Below are positions 36,405 through 45,845 of a stretch of 64,000 nt of DNA, in pieces (the stretch's first letter is position 1; each line of letters begins with the position of its first letter). A program made the position numbers and the translations under genes. Under the pieces are notes generated by a model. The model saw nothing but the letters and a program-made list of their open reading frames with translations. It was not told the origin of the DNA and ran no database searches. This DNA is from Hyphomicrobium album (GTDB lineage Bacteria > Pseudomonadota > Alphaproteobacteria > Rhizobiales > Hyphomicrobiaceae). The stretch covers positions 2,423,501 to 2,487,500 of the forward strand of contig NZ_WMBQ01000001.1 in the NCBI RefSeq assembly GCF_009708035.1, given 5' to 3'.

Positions 36405-37271
36405 CTAGACGGGGGCGCGCGACAGAGTATCCGGCGCCAGCGTGCCTTCAAACTCGAGCTCGGCCGGACCGGACATCAGGATGTGATCATTTTCGGCCCA
36501 TTCGATGAATAACGGCCCGCCGGGGAGCTCTACGGTTACTTTTCGGTCGGTCAGCCCCTTGCGCGCTGCAGCCACGGCGGCGGCGCAGGCGGCCGTGCCG
36601 CAGGCCTTTGTGAGCCCGGCGCCACGCTCCCACGTGCGGAGCTTCAGGCTGTTGCGTGATGTGACTTGCGCGAGCGAGATATTCGCCCGTTCGGGAAAAA
36701 TCGGGTGGTTCTCCAGCAGCGGGCCGAAGCGTCCGAGGTCATGCGCGTTAACGTCGTTGACCCAGAAAATGGCGTGCGGATTGCCGACGTTGACCGCCGA
36801 TGGGGTGTGCAGAACGGGCGCGTCGATGGGACCGATCTGCAGCTCGATGCCGGTCGTGTCCTCGAACGGCTCGGCAAGTGGGATCGCTTCCCAGTTGAAG
36901 CGCGGTCGGCCCATGTCGATCGTGATGCGGTTGGCTCCGTCGACCTTGGCCTTCAGCAGGCCGGCGTTCGTTTCGACGCTGACCTCCGAGCGCCCGGTCT
37001 CTTCCGCGGCGAGGAGCGCGATACAGCGCGTGGCATTGCCGCAGGCGCTCACCTCCGAGCCATCCGCATTGAATATGCGCATGAACACGTCGGCCTTCTG
37101 TGACGACTCCATGACAATGACTTGATCGCATCCGATTCCGCGATTGCGATCGCCGAGTCGCTGCGCATCCTCTGGCGCGATCGACAGCGGTCGGGTGCGC
37201 GCGTCGAGCACGACGAAATCGTTGCCGAGGCCGTTCATCTTTCGAAAGGGGATGCTGGCGGCGTCCGTCAT
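36405..37271 (-). CDS. dapF: Diaminopimelate epimerase
   Basis: A 288-residue cofactor-free epimerase making meso-diaminopimelate from the LL form. The two catalytic cysteines lie in SACGNATRCIA and in TKACGTAACAAAVAA; GNPHAIFWV is also typical. The start at 37271 is preferred over 37298 because MTDAASIPFRKMNGLGNDF matches the family N-terminus. The gene is divergent from the sugar dehydrogenase gene with a 54-bp gap. Confidence 0.96.
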   Translation of the reverse strand: MTDAASIPFRKMNGLGNDFVVLDARTRPLSIAPEDAQRLGDRNRGIGCDQVIVMESSQKADVFMRIFNADGSEVSACGNATRCIALLAAEETGRSEVSVETNAGLLKAKVDGANRITIDMGRPRFNWEAIPLAEPFEDTTGIELQIGPIDAPVLHTPSAVNVGNPHAIFWVNDVNAHDLGRFGPLLENHPIFPERANISLAQVTSRNSLKLRTWERGAGLTKACGTAACAAAVAAARKGLTDRKVTVELPGGPLFIEWAENDHILMSGPAELEFEGTLAPDTLSRAPV

Positions 37272-37325
37272 GCGACCATATATGGCCCGGGGCCTCAAAA
37301 AGACAATCGAACGGAGAAACAGCGG

Positions 37326-38477
37326 ATGACGAGCAACGCCCTAAGGAGCTTCGTGTTTTTGATCATCGTCGGCTTCTGTACCGCGGCGCAGCCGGCATTG
37401 GCCGTCATCACCGACGCGCCTGCTCCAGCGAAGCCCAGCAAAATCAAGGTCGAAACCTTCGCCTCTGGGCTCGAGCACCCCTGGGGCATGCAGTTTCTCC
37501 CCGACGGCCGTCTGTTGGTAACCGAGCGGCCCGGCCGCATGCGCATCGTCACCAAGGATGGCAGGCTGTCTCCGCCGCTTGCGGGCGTTCCCGAGGTTGC
37601 GGCGGAAGGTCAGGGTGGCCTGCTCGACGTTCTGTTGGCTCCCGACTTCGCCAAGAGCCATATCATCTATTTCTCGTACGGCGAGCCGCGCGACGAGGGC
37701 AAGAACGGCACGACCGTGGCGCGCGCCAAACTCGTGTTCGACGGCGACGGCGGCAAGCTCGAGGACGTCAAGGTGATCTTTCGGCAAGAGCCTGCCGCGA
37801 AGAGCGCCCATCACTTCGGCTCGCGCCTCGTCTGGGCGAAGGACGGCACGCTGTTCGTGACGACAGGCGAGCGCAACGTCCTGCGCGATCAATCGCAAAA
37901 TCCGGCAAACGACATCGGCAAGGTTATCCGCATCAACGCCGATGGGACGATTCCTTCGGACAATCCGAAGCTCGAAGGCTGGGCGCCCGAGGTTTGGTCG
38001 ATCGGCCACCGCAATATGCAGGGCGCGGCGTTACGGCCTGAGACCGGAACGCTCTACGTCGTGGAGCACGGCGCGCAGGGCGGCGACGAGCTGAACCATC
38101 CCGAGGCCGGAAAGAACTACGGTTGGCCGGTCATCACCTACGGCATCGACTATTCGGGCGAGAAGATCGGCGAAGGCAGCGAAAAGGCAGGCATGGAGCC
38201 GGCGGTCTACTATTGGGTGCCGTCGATCGCCACGTCCGGCCTCGCATTCTATGACGGCGATCTGTTTCCTGACTGGAAGGGTAACGCCTTCGTTGGCGGG
38301 CTCGCCGGCACGCAAGTGCAGCGACTCGTGCTCGAAGGCGACGAGGTCGTTGCTGCCGAGACGCTGCTCGATGATCAGGGTAAGCGCATCCGCGATGTCA
38401 GGCAGGGCCCCGATGGCGCGCTATGGCTGCTAACCGACGACTCGGGCGAGGTGTTGCGCGTCACGCCGGAACAGTGA
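37326..38477 (+). CDS. Exported PQQ-dependent aldose sugar dehydrogenase (GDH-B/YliI-like)
   Basis: A 383-residue protein with a signal peptide cut near residue 26 (QPALAV). The six-bladed propeller shows LEHPWGMQFLPDGRLLVTER, GGLLDVLLAPDF, HHFGSRLVWAKDGTLFVTTG and WSIGHRNMQGAALRPETG, the usual glucose/sorbosone dehydrogenase signatures, including the His and Arg that hold PQQ. It acts in the periplasm. The start at 37326 is preferred because it places the signal peptide at the N-terminus. Confidence 0.9.
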   Translation: MTSNALRSFVFLIIVGFCTAAQPALAVITDAPAPAKPSKIKVETFASGLEHPWGMQFLPDGRLLVTERPGRMRIVTKDGRLSPPLAGVPEVAAEGQGGLLDVLLAPDFAKSHIIYFSYGEPRDEGKNGTTVARAKLVFDGDGGKLEDVKVIFRQEPAAKSAHHFGSRLVWAKDGTLFVTTGERNVLRDQSQNPANDIGKVIRINADGTIPSDNPKLEGWAPEVWSIGHRNMQGAALRPETGTLYVVEHGAQGGDELNHPEAGKNYGWPVITYGIDYSGEKIGEGSEKAGMEPAVYYWVPSIATSGLAFYDGDLFPDWKGNAFVGGLAGTQVQRLVLEGDEVVAAETLLDDQGKRIRDVRQGPDGALWLLTDDSGEVLRVTPEQ

Positions 38478-38491
38478 ACTAGGCCGGCGCG

Positions 38492-39322
38492 TCAGTTATT
38501 CGACGGCGTGGTCGAGTTGTCGCCGCTGAAGCCCTGCTGCAGACCGCGTGCGCGGTCGAGGCCGCGAGCATTCGTGAAATTGGCCCCCTCGAGCACGGCG
38601 CCGGTGAAGTCGGCGCCTGCCAGATCCGCACCGGTGAAATCCGCGCCTTTGACGTTGGCGTGGGCAAGATTTGCTCCGCGCAGATCGGCGCGCGTGAACT
38701 TGGCATACTTGGCGACGCTGCGGCTCAGGTTCGCATCGCGCAGGATCGCAGCGGAAAAATCACTGCCGGTGAGCTCCGCGCGGCCTGTAATCAGTTCTTC
38801 GCTGCGCGGGTCCTTCGGCCCGAAGCGTGCGCCGGTGAGATCGGCGCCCCGGAAGTTCACGAGGTCGAACCGTCCGCTCAGGTGCGAACCCGCAAGACGC
38901 GCGCCAGCGAACGTCGGCACCTCGCTGCTCGCGGCCTCGAGCGACGAGAAGATGTTTGGCCGCAGAATCGTCGCCTGAGCCAGGTTGGCATCGGCGAAGT
39001 TGGTCTTCGTGATGGTGACGCGGTCGAGCACGGCGCCGGCCAAGTTGGCTTTGGCTAGATTGGCGCCGGCGAGATCCGAGCCGAACAGCGTCGCTCGCGC
39101 GAGATTGGCACCCTTGAAATCGACGCCCGCGAGGTCGAGCCGGCGCAAGTCCTTGCCCGATAGGTCCGGCGCCGAGCCGGGCGCGGCCTTGAACAGCGCG
39201 CTCACCACCTCGCGCGTCGTCAGATCGGCGGCCCACCCGGGAGAGTCGGCAGCGAGCAGCGGCAGCGCCACGAGAACCGCGAGCCCCGTCTGCCGGCAGC
39301 CTAATCCGTTGCGCCTGCGCAT
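38492..39322 (-). CDS. Exported pentapeptide-repeat protein
   Basis: A 276-residue protein with an Arg-rich start and a signal peptide ending near GWA. From about residue 45 nearly all of the chain is built from A(D/N)LxX repeats, e.g. ANLARATLFGSDLAGANLAK and FTGADLAGADFTGAVLEGAN, which form a right-handed quadrilateral beta helix. A non-repeat insert (FGPKDPRSEELITG) breaks the array. Cytoplasmic pentapeptide proteins can mimic DNA, but this one is exported, so that role is unlikely. GGAGG precedes the chosen start. Function unknown. Confidence 0.85.
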   Translation of the reverse strand: MRRRNGLGCRQTGLAVLVALPLLAADSPGWAADLTTREVVSALFKAAPGSAPDLSGKDLRRLDLAGVDFKGANLARATLFGSDLAGANLAKANLAGAVLDRVTITKTNFADANLAQATILRPNIFSSLEAASSEVPTFAGARLAGSHLSGRFDLVNFRGADLTGARFGPKDPRSEELITGRAELTGSDFSAAILRDANLSRSVAKYAKFTRADLRGANLAHANVKGADFTGADLAGADFTGAVLEGANFTNARGLDRARGLQQGFSGDNSTTPSNN

Positions 39323-39465
39323 TGTCTGGCCTCCATCAATGCCGAACCATCGCCTGCACTCGAGCCTTTGACAATGTCGCTGCCACTGCACCGGTAAGCA
39401 GTCCGTGACAAACGGCTGCCCGATTTTTCGGAACCCTGGCGGAATGCTGCGACTTGAGGATAATC

Positions 39466-39483
39466 GCCGGGGCTAGCCCCGGC
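39466..39483. other. 18-bp perfect palindrome
   Basis: GCCGGGGCTAGCCCCGGC lies 8 bp before the start of a small frame. As RNA it would form a 7-bp stem with a CUAG loop next to the start codon; as DNA it could be a binding site. Confidence 0.35.
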
Positions 39484-39490
39484 CCATCCA

Positions 39491-39724
39491 ATGAGCGCTG
39501 CCATGACCGACACAGCCTACGCCCCGCTTTCCCGCCCGAGCCGCCGGCTCCTGCTGCTGTCCTTCGTCGCGCCGCGACCCTGCCACTGCGGGGGCTGCAT
39601 TTGCCTCACCCCGCCGGAGCGCCGCGCCCTGCGCCGGGTTTACCGGATCGCCCGCAAATGGCGTCGCCAGCAGCGCCGCCGGGTCAGGGCCATAGCCCGG
39701 GCGCGCGCCGCAGCCCGTGCCTAA
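39491..39724 (+). CDS. Small Cys- and Arg-rich protein (doubtful)
   Basis: A 77-residue frame. It has CHCGGCIC around residue 31-38 and then a run of Arg/Ala helices (RRALRRVYRIARKWRRQQRR), giving a very basic tail. The cysteine cluster could bind a metal. There is no good ribosome-binding site. It lies 216 bp before ffh on the same strand. No family recognised; it may be non-coding. Confidence 0.3.
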   Translation: MSAAMTDTAYAPLSRPSRRLLLLSFVAPRPCHCGGCICLTPPERRALRRVYRIARKWRRQQRRRVRAIARARAAARA

Positions 39725-39754
39725 GCCGGTTCAGGGCCCCCGGATTGCCCAAGG

Positions 39755-39784
39755 TTGACACGTCCTAGCCCCTACGGGCATTGT
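39755..39784 (+). promoter_or_regulatory. Possible promoter of the ffh operon
   Basis: TTGACA at 39755-39760 (perfect -35) and CATTGT at 39779-39784 (weak -10), spaced by 18 bp, 157 bp before ffh. Confidence 0.3.
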
Positions 39785-39940
39785 CCGCCCCAATCACGAC
39801 GGCCCTGACTTCAGAGCCGCCGCCCTGCCCGCGCCTTAGGCGTCGAGGCCGGGAGGTCAACACCCGCCAGCGCGTTGCGCCCGCGGGTGCGATTTTCGTT
39901 TGCGCCTGTGGATCTCCCGCAGCGCCGGTGAAGGAAGAGC

Positions 39941-41524
39941 ATGTTCCAATCGCTGTCAGATCGCCTGTCCGGCATTCTCGACAAGCTGACGCGTCGCGGC
40001 GCGCTCACCGAGAGCGATGTCGGCGAGGCGATGCGCGAAGTGCGCCGCGCCCTGCTCGAGGCCGACGTGGCGCTCGATGTCGTGCGCGACTTCATCGACA
40101 AGGTGAAGGCCAAGGCGATCGGCCAGGAAGTGCTGCGCTCGATCACTCCCGGCCAGATGGTCATCAAGATCGTCAACGACGAGCTTGTCGCCATGCTCGG
40201 CTCCGAGGGGTCGACGATCGACCTCCACGCCACGCCGCCGGTGGCCATCATGATGGTCGGCCTGCAGGGCTCTGGCAAGACGACGACGACGGCTAAGATC
40301 GCCAAGCGGCTCACCGACCGCGACAAGAAGAAAGTGCTGATGGCATCGCTCGACGTGCGCCGTCCGGCGGCGCAGGAGCAGCTCCGCGTGCTCGGCGAGC
40401 AGACGAGTGTCGACACGCTGCCGATCGTCGCCGGGCAGACGCCGCAGCAGATCGCCAAGCGCGCCGTCGATGCCGCCAGGCTCGGCGGCTACGACGTGGT
40501 GCTGCTCGACACCGCCGGCCGCATCCATATCGACGAAGAGCTGATGCGCGAATCCGTCGAGGTGCGCGACATCGCGCGCCCGCACGAGACGTTGCTCGTC
40601 GCCGACAGCTTGACCGGCCAGGACGCGGTCAACGTCGCCAAGGCGTTCGACGAACGCATCGGAATCACCGGTATCGTGCTGACGCGCGCCGACGGCGATG
40701 CACGCGGCGGCGCCGCGCTGTCGATGCGCGCCGTCACCGGCAAGCCAATCAAGCTGCTCGGCGTCGGCGAGAAGTGGGACGCCCTGGAGGACTTCCATCC
40801 GGCCCGGGTCGCCTCGCGCATCCTCGGCATGGGCGACGTCGTCACGCTCGTCGAGAAGGCGGCGCAGACCATCGACGCCGAGAAGGCGACGAAGATCGCC
40901 GAGAAGATGAAGAAGGGCATCTTCGATCTCGACGACATGGCCGAGCAGCTCAAACAGATGCAGCGCATCGGCGGCATGTCGGGCGTGCTCGGCATGATGC
41001 CCGGTATGGGCAAGATCAAAGCGCAGATCGCCGACGCGAACCTCGACGACGGCATCCTCAAGCGTCAGCACGCGATCATCACGTCGATGACGCCGCAGGA
41101 GCGCCGCAACCCGAAGGTGCTCGACGCGCGCCGCAAGCGGCGCATCGCGGCAGGTTCCGGCACCAAGGTCGAGGACGTCAACAAGCTCGTCAAAATGCAC
41201 CGGCAGATGGCGGACATGATGAAGAGCCTCGGCCGCAACAAAGGCATGCTCAATCGCCTCGTCGGCGGTCCCGGCCGCGGTGCCGCGCCGAGCGAAGCCG
41301 AGATGGCAGCGATGCAGGACGAGCTCGCCAGGCTCGATCCGAAAGCGCTCGAGCAACTGCCGCAAGATTTGAAAGACGCGCTGCCCAAGGGGCCGCCGGG
41401 CAAAGGCATGCCCGGTTTTCCCGGAGGCATGCTGACGAGGCTCCCCGGCCTCGGCTCCGGCCTTCCTGGCCTGGGCGGCGCCGGCCTACCGAAATTCCCC
41501 GGCTTGCCGGGAAAGAAGAAGTGA
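39941..41524 (+). CDS. ffh: Signal recognition particle protein Ffh
   Basis: A 527-residue SRP54 GTPase that binds signal sequences and 4.5S RNA. The NG domain has GLQGSGKTTTTAKIA, LDVRRPAAQEQL, DTAGRIHIDEE and TRADGDARGG. The Met-rich M domain follows (MKKGIFDLDDMAEQLKQMQR, MGKIKAQI, RKRRIAAGSGTKVEDVN). The last 50 residues are an unusual Gly/Pro/Leu-rich tail (GLPGLGGAGLPKFPGLPGKK), known as variable in this family. It heads a group with rpsP and rimM. Confidence 0.97.
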   Translation: MFQSLSDRLSGILDKLTRRGALTESDVGEAMREVRRALLEADVALDVVRDFIDKVKAKAIGQEVLRSITPGQMVIKIVNDELVAMLGSEGSTIDLHATPPVAIMMVGLQGSGKTTTTAKIAKRLTDRDKKKVLMASLDVRRPAAQEQLRVLGEQTSVDTLPIVAGQTPQQIAKRAVDAARLGGYDVVLLDTAGRIHIDEELMRESVEVRDIARPHETLLVADSLTGQDAVNVAKAFDERIGITGIVLTRADGDARGGAALSMRAVTGKPIKLLGVGEKWDALEDFHPARVASRILGMGDVVTLVEKAAQTIDAEKATKIAEKMKKGIFDLDDMAEQLKQMQRIGGMSGVLGMMPGMGKIKAQIADANLDDGILKRQHAIITSMTPQERRNPKVLDARRKRRIAAGSGTKVEDVNKLVKMHRQMADMMKSLGRNKGMLNRLVGGPGRGAAPSEAEMAAMQDELARLDPKALEQLPQDLKDALPKGPPGKGMPGFPGGMLTRLPGLGSGLPGLGGAGLPKFPGLPGKKK

Positions 41525-41557
41525 ATCTTGATAACAACTGACTGAAGGAATGAAGCA

Positions 41558-41944
41558 ATGTCCGTGAAGATCCGCCTGTCGCGCGGCGGCGCCAAGAAGC
41601 GCCCCTACTACTACGTCGTCGTCGCCAACACGGCCTCGCCCCGCGACGGCCGCTACATCGAGCAGATCGGTACCTTCAACCCGATGCTCAAGAAGGACGA
41701 CGAGACGCGCGTGAAGCTCGAGCTCGAGCGCTGCAAGTACTGGCTCTCGGTCGGCGCCCAGCCGACGGACCGCGTCGCCCGCCTGCTCGACGCCGCCGGG
41801 CTGATGAAGCGCACGGCCTCGAACAACCCCGAGAAGTCGAAGCCGAAGAAGAAGCGCCTGGAGCGCGAGGCGGCGCAGGCCGAGAAGGCGAAGAAGGCTG
41901 CCGAGGCCGCCGCTGCTGCCGCCGCCGAGCCCGCCGCCGAGTAA
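41558..41944 (+). CDS. rpsP: 30S ribosomal protein S16
   Basis: A 128-residue ribosomal protein. The core (residues 1-80) has [34 protein letters not shown] and [15 protein letters not shown]. The last 45 residues are a Lys/Glu/Ala tail, common in alphaproteobacterial S16. AAGGAATGAAGCA precedes the ATG. It lies 33 bp after ffh, the conserved order. Confidence 0.97.
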   Translation: MSVKIRLSRGGAKKRPYYYVVVANTASPRDGRYIEQIGTFNPMLKKDDETRVKLELERCKYWLSVGAQPTDRVARLLDAAGLMKRTASNNPEKSKPKKKRLEREAAQAEKAKKAAEAAAAAAAEPAAE

Positions 41945-42038
41945 GGCCGCAATCGGCGCGTGCCGCTAACCCGGCGTTCAATCCTGCCGTGTCAAATTCT
42001 CCTCGCGCGGGGCATCGGCCTCGCCGAGGGGGACCGAC

Positions 42039-42398
42039 ATGCTCGAGGACGGTATCTACGGGTTGCGTTTTGCGGCATCGCACGACGGCGAGCCGGCTGA
42101 CGGCAGCGGGCTCGCGGTTCTGCGCGATGGCAAGGTGCTGGGCTCCGACCCGCTGGGGGCGGTGTTCACCGGCACCTACGAGTTCGACGCGGCGCGCCAG
42201 CTCAATAGGGTGCGCCTGCGCCTCGACGTGCCACCCGACGGCGTGCTCGTCACCGGTTTTTCCGCCGGGGCAACGGGCGCCACGTTGGACATCGCCGGCG
42301 CGTTCTCCGGATCGGCGGCCGACACGACGGCCTTCATCCAGATTGCCGGCGCGCCGGTCGGGGTGCAGATCAGGTATCTTGGACCGCTGCCAAACTGA
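42039..42398 (+). CDS. GrlR-like small regulatory-domain protein
   Basis: A 119-residue beta-rich protein. LEDGIYGLRFAASHDGEPAD, then GLAVLRDGKVLGSDPLGAVF and TGTYEFDAA follow the pattern of the GrlR family, first described as a negative regulator of type III secretion in enteropathogens; similar short proteins of unknown role are widespread in alphaproteobacteria. It has no signal peptide. It sits inside the rpsP-rimM interval, 21 bp before rimM, so it is probably co-transcribed with translation genes. Confidence 0.7.
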   Translation: MLEDGIYGLRFAASHDGEPADGSGLAVLRDGKVLGSDPLGAVFTGTYEFDAARQLNRVRLRLDVPPDGVLVTGFSAGATGATLDIAGAFSGSAADTTAFIQIAGAPVGVQIRYLGPLPN

Positions 42399-42419
42399 CT
42401 TGGCGATCAACGGCTGGTG

Positions 42420-42968
42420 ATGAGCGGAAACCCTCAGCGCATACTCCTTGGCCGCATCGTCTCGGCGCACGGCATCCGCGGAGAGGTCGTCATCGACAGC
42501 TTCACGGGCGCGGCCGAGGACATCGCCGCCTACGGGCCTCTCGCTACCGAGGATGGTCGGAACCTCGATATCAAGCTGGTGCGCACGACGCCGAAAGGCG
42601 GCGTCATCGCGCGCGTCGCGGGCGTTGCCGACCGCAACGGGGCGGAAGCGCTGCGCGGCACGGCGCTGTACGCTCAACGCGGACAACTGCCCGAGCCGGA
42701 GGAAGGCGAGTTCTACTACGAGGATCTTGCCGGCCTGCGCGCCGACAACGAAGCCGGCGAGCGCATCGGCCAGGTCGTGGCGGTGCAGAACTACGGCGCC
42801 GGAGATCTTCTAGAGGTGCGGCTCGAGGGCCAACGCGCGACCGAGCTGATTCCGTTCACCGACGCGTTCGTTCCGGTCGTCGACGTGGCGGGCGGGCGCG
42901 TCGTCGTGGTGGTGCCGGTATATGACGCCGATGCTGACGACGCCGCTGCCGAGGATGAACCCGACTAG
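42420..42968 (+). CDS. rimM: Ribosome maturation factor RimM
   Basis: A 182-residue protein that helps mature the 30S head by binding S19. Signatures are LGRIVSAHGIRGEVVI at the N-terminus and EFYYEDLAGLRADNEAGERIG before the PRC-barrel, then VPVVDVAGGRVVV. The ATG at 42420 is preferred over a GTG one codon upstream. Usually trmD and rplS follow; here a monooxygenase gene ends on the opposite strand, overlapping the rimM stop by 3 bp. Confidence 0.95.
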   Translation: MSGNPQRILLGRIVSAHGIRGEVVIDSFTGAAEDIAAYGPLATEDGRNLDIKLVRTTPKGGVIARVAGVADRNGAEALRGTALYAQRGQLPEPEEGEFYYEDLAGLRADNEAGERIGQVVAVQNYGAGDLLEVRLEGQRATELIPFTDAFVPVVDVAGGRVVVVVPVYDADADDAAAEDEPD

Positions 42969-44200
42969 GCCGGCTCGCCCTTGAGGAGGCGTGGGACCTC
43001 GCCTGTCAGGCCCGCCGCCTCGCTGACGAAGAACCGCTTCAGCGCCGGGATGCGGTCGACGACGCCGAGCCCCACCTCGCGTACCGAGCGCAGCAGCGGG
43101 ACATCGCTGGCAAACAACCGGTTGATGCCGTCGAACGTCGCGGCGGAGACGGCCGAGTCGAAGCGCCGCCAGCGTTCGTAGCGCGCGAGGGCCTGCGCGT
43201 CGCCCGCCTCGAACCCCAGACGCACCGCGTCGGCGACCACCTCCACCAGCGCGGCGACATCGCGGAATGCCAGATTGAGCCCCTGCCCCGCCAGCGGATG
43301 CACGCCGTGCGCCGCGTCGCCGACGAGCGCGAAACGCGGCGCGACGTAGCGGCGGGCGAGATGCAATTGCAGCGGCCACGATTGCCGCGGTCCGTCGAGC
43401 GCGATCGCGCCGAGCTTACCGCCGAACCGCTTGTCGATCTCCGCCAGAAAGCCAGCGTCGTCGAGCGCCATGATCCGTTTCGCCTCGCCCGCGTCCTCCG
43501 TCCAGGTGATGCAGGCGCGGTTGCCCGTGAGCGGCAGGATGGCGAACGGGCCGTTCGGCAGGAAGTGCTGCACGGCGCGGGCGCCGTGCGGACGCTCGTG
43601 GCGGACGGTGGTGACGATGCCCGTCTGCGGGTAGGCCCAGCCGATGACCTTGACGCCGGCGGCGTCGCGCAGCGGCGACTTGCGCCCGTCGGCGGCGACG
43701 ACCAGTGAGCTGGTGATCGTGCGCCCGTCAGCGAGCGTAATGCGCGCGCCGGTGTCGTCCGCGGTGAAGCCGGTCGCTTCGGCGGGCGCCAGCAGGGCGA
43801 TCGAAGGATGGTTCTTCGCCTTTGCCTGCAGCGCGGCGGTGAGCGGCCCGACCGGCACGATGTGCGTGGCGGGCTCGCCGGCGGTGGTGGCGTTGTCATA
43901 GCTGAGGAGCACCGGACGCACCCCGGAGTCGAGGCTCGTGTCGGTGATGTCGATGCCCTCGACCGGCTGGGCTTCAGGTGCGATCGCCGGCCAGACCCCC
44001 ATCGCTTCCAGCAGGTGCCGCGACGCCGCCGACAGCGCGAAGGCGCGGGCATCGGCGGGCATGGAAGCCGGCGCGGCGCGATCGATGACGGCGACCCTGA
44101 GCTCGGGCCCGAGCGCATCGCTCAGCGCGCCGGCAAGCGCCAGCCCGGCGAAGCTCGCGCCGGAGATTGCGACATCATAGCGGGCGGCTTCTTGCGTCAT
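42965..44200 (-). CDS. FAD-dependent monooxygenase of the UbiH/UbiF/Coq6 family
   Basis: A 411-residue flavoprotein hydroxylase. It has the N-terminal Rossmann motif YDVAISGASFAGLALAGALS, the middle DG motif LVVAADGRKSPLR, and the GD motif RFALVGDAAHGVHPLAGQGL with NLAFRDVAALVE, matching ubiquinone-ring hydroxylases. Which ring carbon it hydroxylates is not decidable here. It is convergent with rimM. Confidence 0.9.
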   Translation of the reverse strand: MTQEAARYDVAISGASFAGLALAGALSDALGPELRVAVIDRAAPASMPADARAFALSAASRHLLEAMGVWPAIAPEAQPVEGIDITDTSLDSGVRPVLLSYDNATTAGEPATHIVPVGPLTAALQAKAKNHPSIALLAPAEATGFTADDTGARITLADGRTITSSLVVAADGRKSPLRDAAGVKVIGWAYPQTGIVTTVRHERPHGARAVQHFLPNGPFAILPLTGNRACITWTEDAGEAKRIMALDDAGFLAEIDKRFGGKLGAIALDGPRQSWPLQLHLARRYVAPRFALVGDAAHGVHPLAGQGLNLAFRDVAALVEVVADAVRLGFEAGDAQALARYERWRRFDSAVSAATFDGINRLFASDVPLLRSVREVGLGVVDRIPALKRFFVSEAAGLTGEVPRLLKGEPA

Positions 44201-44306
44201 CTCTCGTCAGGGGATCTAGGCTAATTTGCGAGGCTGAAGAGCGCCTTACGGCGCGCTAACCTACGCCACCCGTGCCCAGCCTGCCACCTCTGAACCGCGA
44301 GGCCCG

Positions 44307-45206
44307 ATGCCAGACGACAATCCCGCGCCGCAGAGCGCGCTCGACGCGCTCCTCGCCACGCTCGACCTCGAGCGGTTGGAGGACAACCTGTTCCTGGGCG
44401 CGCGGGGCAACGAGGGTTGGCAGCGGGTGTTCGGCGGGCAAGTTCTCGGCCAGGCGCTGATGGCCGCCGCCCGCACCGTCGACGCGGAGCGCTCGGTCCA
44501 TTCGCTGCACGGCTATTTCCTGCTCGCCGGCGACCCCTCGCGGCCTATCGTCTACGACGTCGAGCGCATCCGCGACGGCGGCAGCTTCACCACGCGCCGC
44601 GTGAAGGCGATCCAGCACGGGCGGCCGATCTTCTCGATGAGCAGCTCGTTTCACAAGGCGGAGCCGGGCTTTGACCACCAGTCGGAAATGCCCAAGGTTC
44701 CCCAGCCGGAGGAGCTCCCCAACCCCAAGGATCTCATCGCCGGGCTCATCGATGCCCTACCACAGTCGATGCGCAGCTACTGGAGCCGCGAGCGCCCCAT
44801 CGACATGCGCGTCGTCGACGTGTCGCGCTACCTCACCCGCGACAAGAAGGCCCCCCTGCAACACATTTGGATCAGGGCCAACGGCAAGCTGCCCGACGAC
44901 CCGGCCATCCACCAGGCGGTGCTTGCCTACGCCTCGGACTTCACGCTGCTCGACACGGCGCTGATTGCCCACGGCAAGCTGTTGTTCGATGCGGACGTAC
45001 AACTCGCCAGCCTCGACCACGCACTTTGGTACCACCGGCCGTTCCGCGCCGATGAGTGGCTCCTGTATGTGCAGGACAGCCCCAATGCCTACGGAGCGCG
45101 GGGCTTTTGTCGGGGCAGCATCTTTACGCAGGAGGGCACGCTGATCGCCTCCGTGGTGCAAGAGGGCCTGATGCGGCAGCGCCGCTCGGCATTCGTGCCC
45201 AATTGA
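44307..45206 (+). CDS. tesB: Acyl-CoA thioesterase II
   Basis: A 299-residue double-hotdog thioesterase that hydrolyses medium- and long-chain acyl-CoA. LERLEDNLFLGARGNEGWQR, VFGGQVLGQALMAAARTVD and HSLHGYFLLAGDPSRPIVYD form the first hotdog; the second includes LLDTALIAHGKLLFDADVQL, ASLDHALWYHRPFRADEWLL and RGFCRGSIFTQEGTLIASVV. Length is standard. An inverted repeat overlaps its stop codon. Confidence 0.95.
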   Translation: MPDDNPAPQSALDALLATLDLERLEDNLFLGARGNEGWQRVFGGQVLGQALMAAARTVDAERSVHSLHGYFLLAGDPSRPIVYDVERIRDGGSFTTRRVKAIQHGRPIFSMSSSFHKAEPGFDHQSEMPKVPQPEELPNPKDLIAGLIDALPQSMRSYWSRERPIDMRVVDVSRYLTRDKKAPLQHIWIRANGKLPDDPAIHQAVLAYASDFTLLDTALIAHGKLLFDADVQLASLDHALWYHRPFRADEWLLYVQDSPNAYGARGFCRGSIFTQEGTLIASVVQEGLMRQRRSAFVPN

Positions 45207-45233
45207 TGGGCACTCGCCAACAAATGCCCATCA
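45204..45233. other. 9-bp inverted repeat overlapping the tesB stop
   Basis: TGATGGGCA and TGCCCATCA are perfect complements separated by 12 nt. The first arm contains the tesB TGA. No T-run follows, so it is a weak terminator or a protein site in the glnK upstream region. Confidence 0.4.
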
Positions 45234-45272
45234 GATAGGCAGATATACGGCGCCCAGCAGGCGGTCGCCTGA

Positions 45273-45785
<513 letters not shown>

Positions 45786-45845
45786 GCGGGCTTAGTCCGT
45801 CAGGACACGGTCCAAGTACTACTGGAAGGGAAGGGGAGTTTCAGG

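Noticed and set aside
39956-41365. 469-codon open frame antisense to ffh
   Set aside because: Shadow; low-complexity product opposite an intact SRP GTPase.
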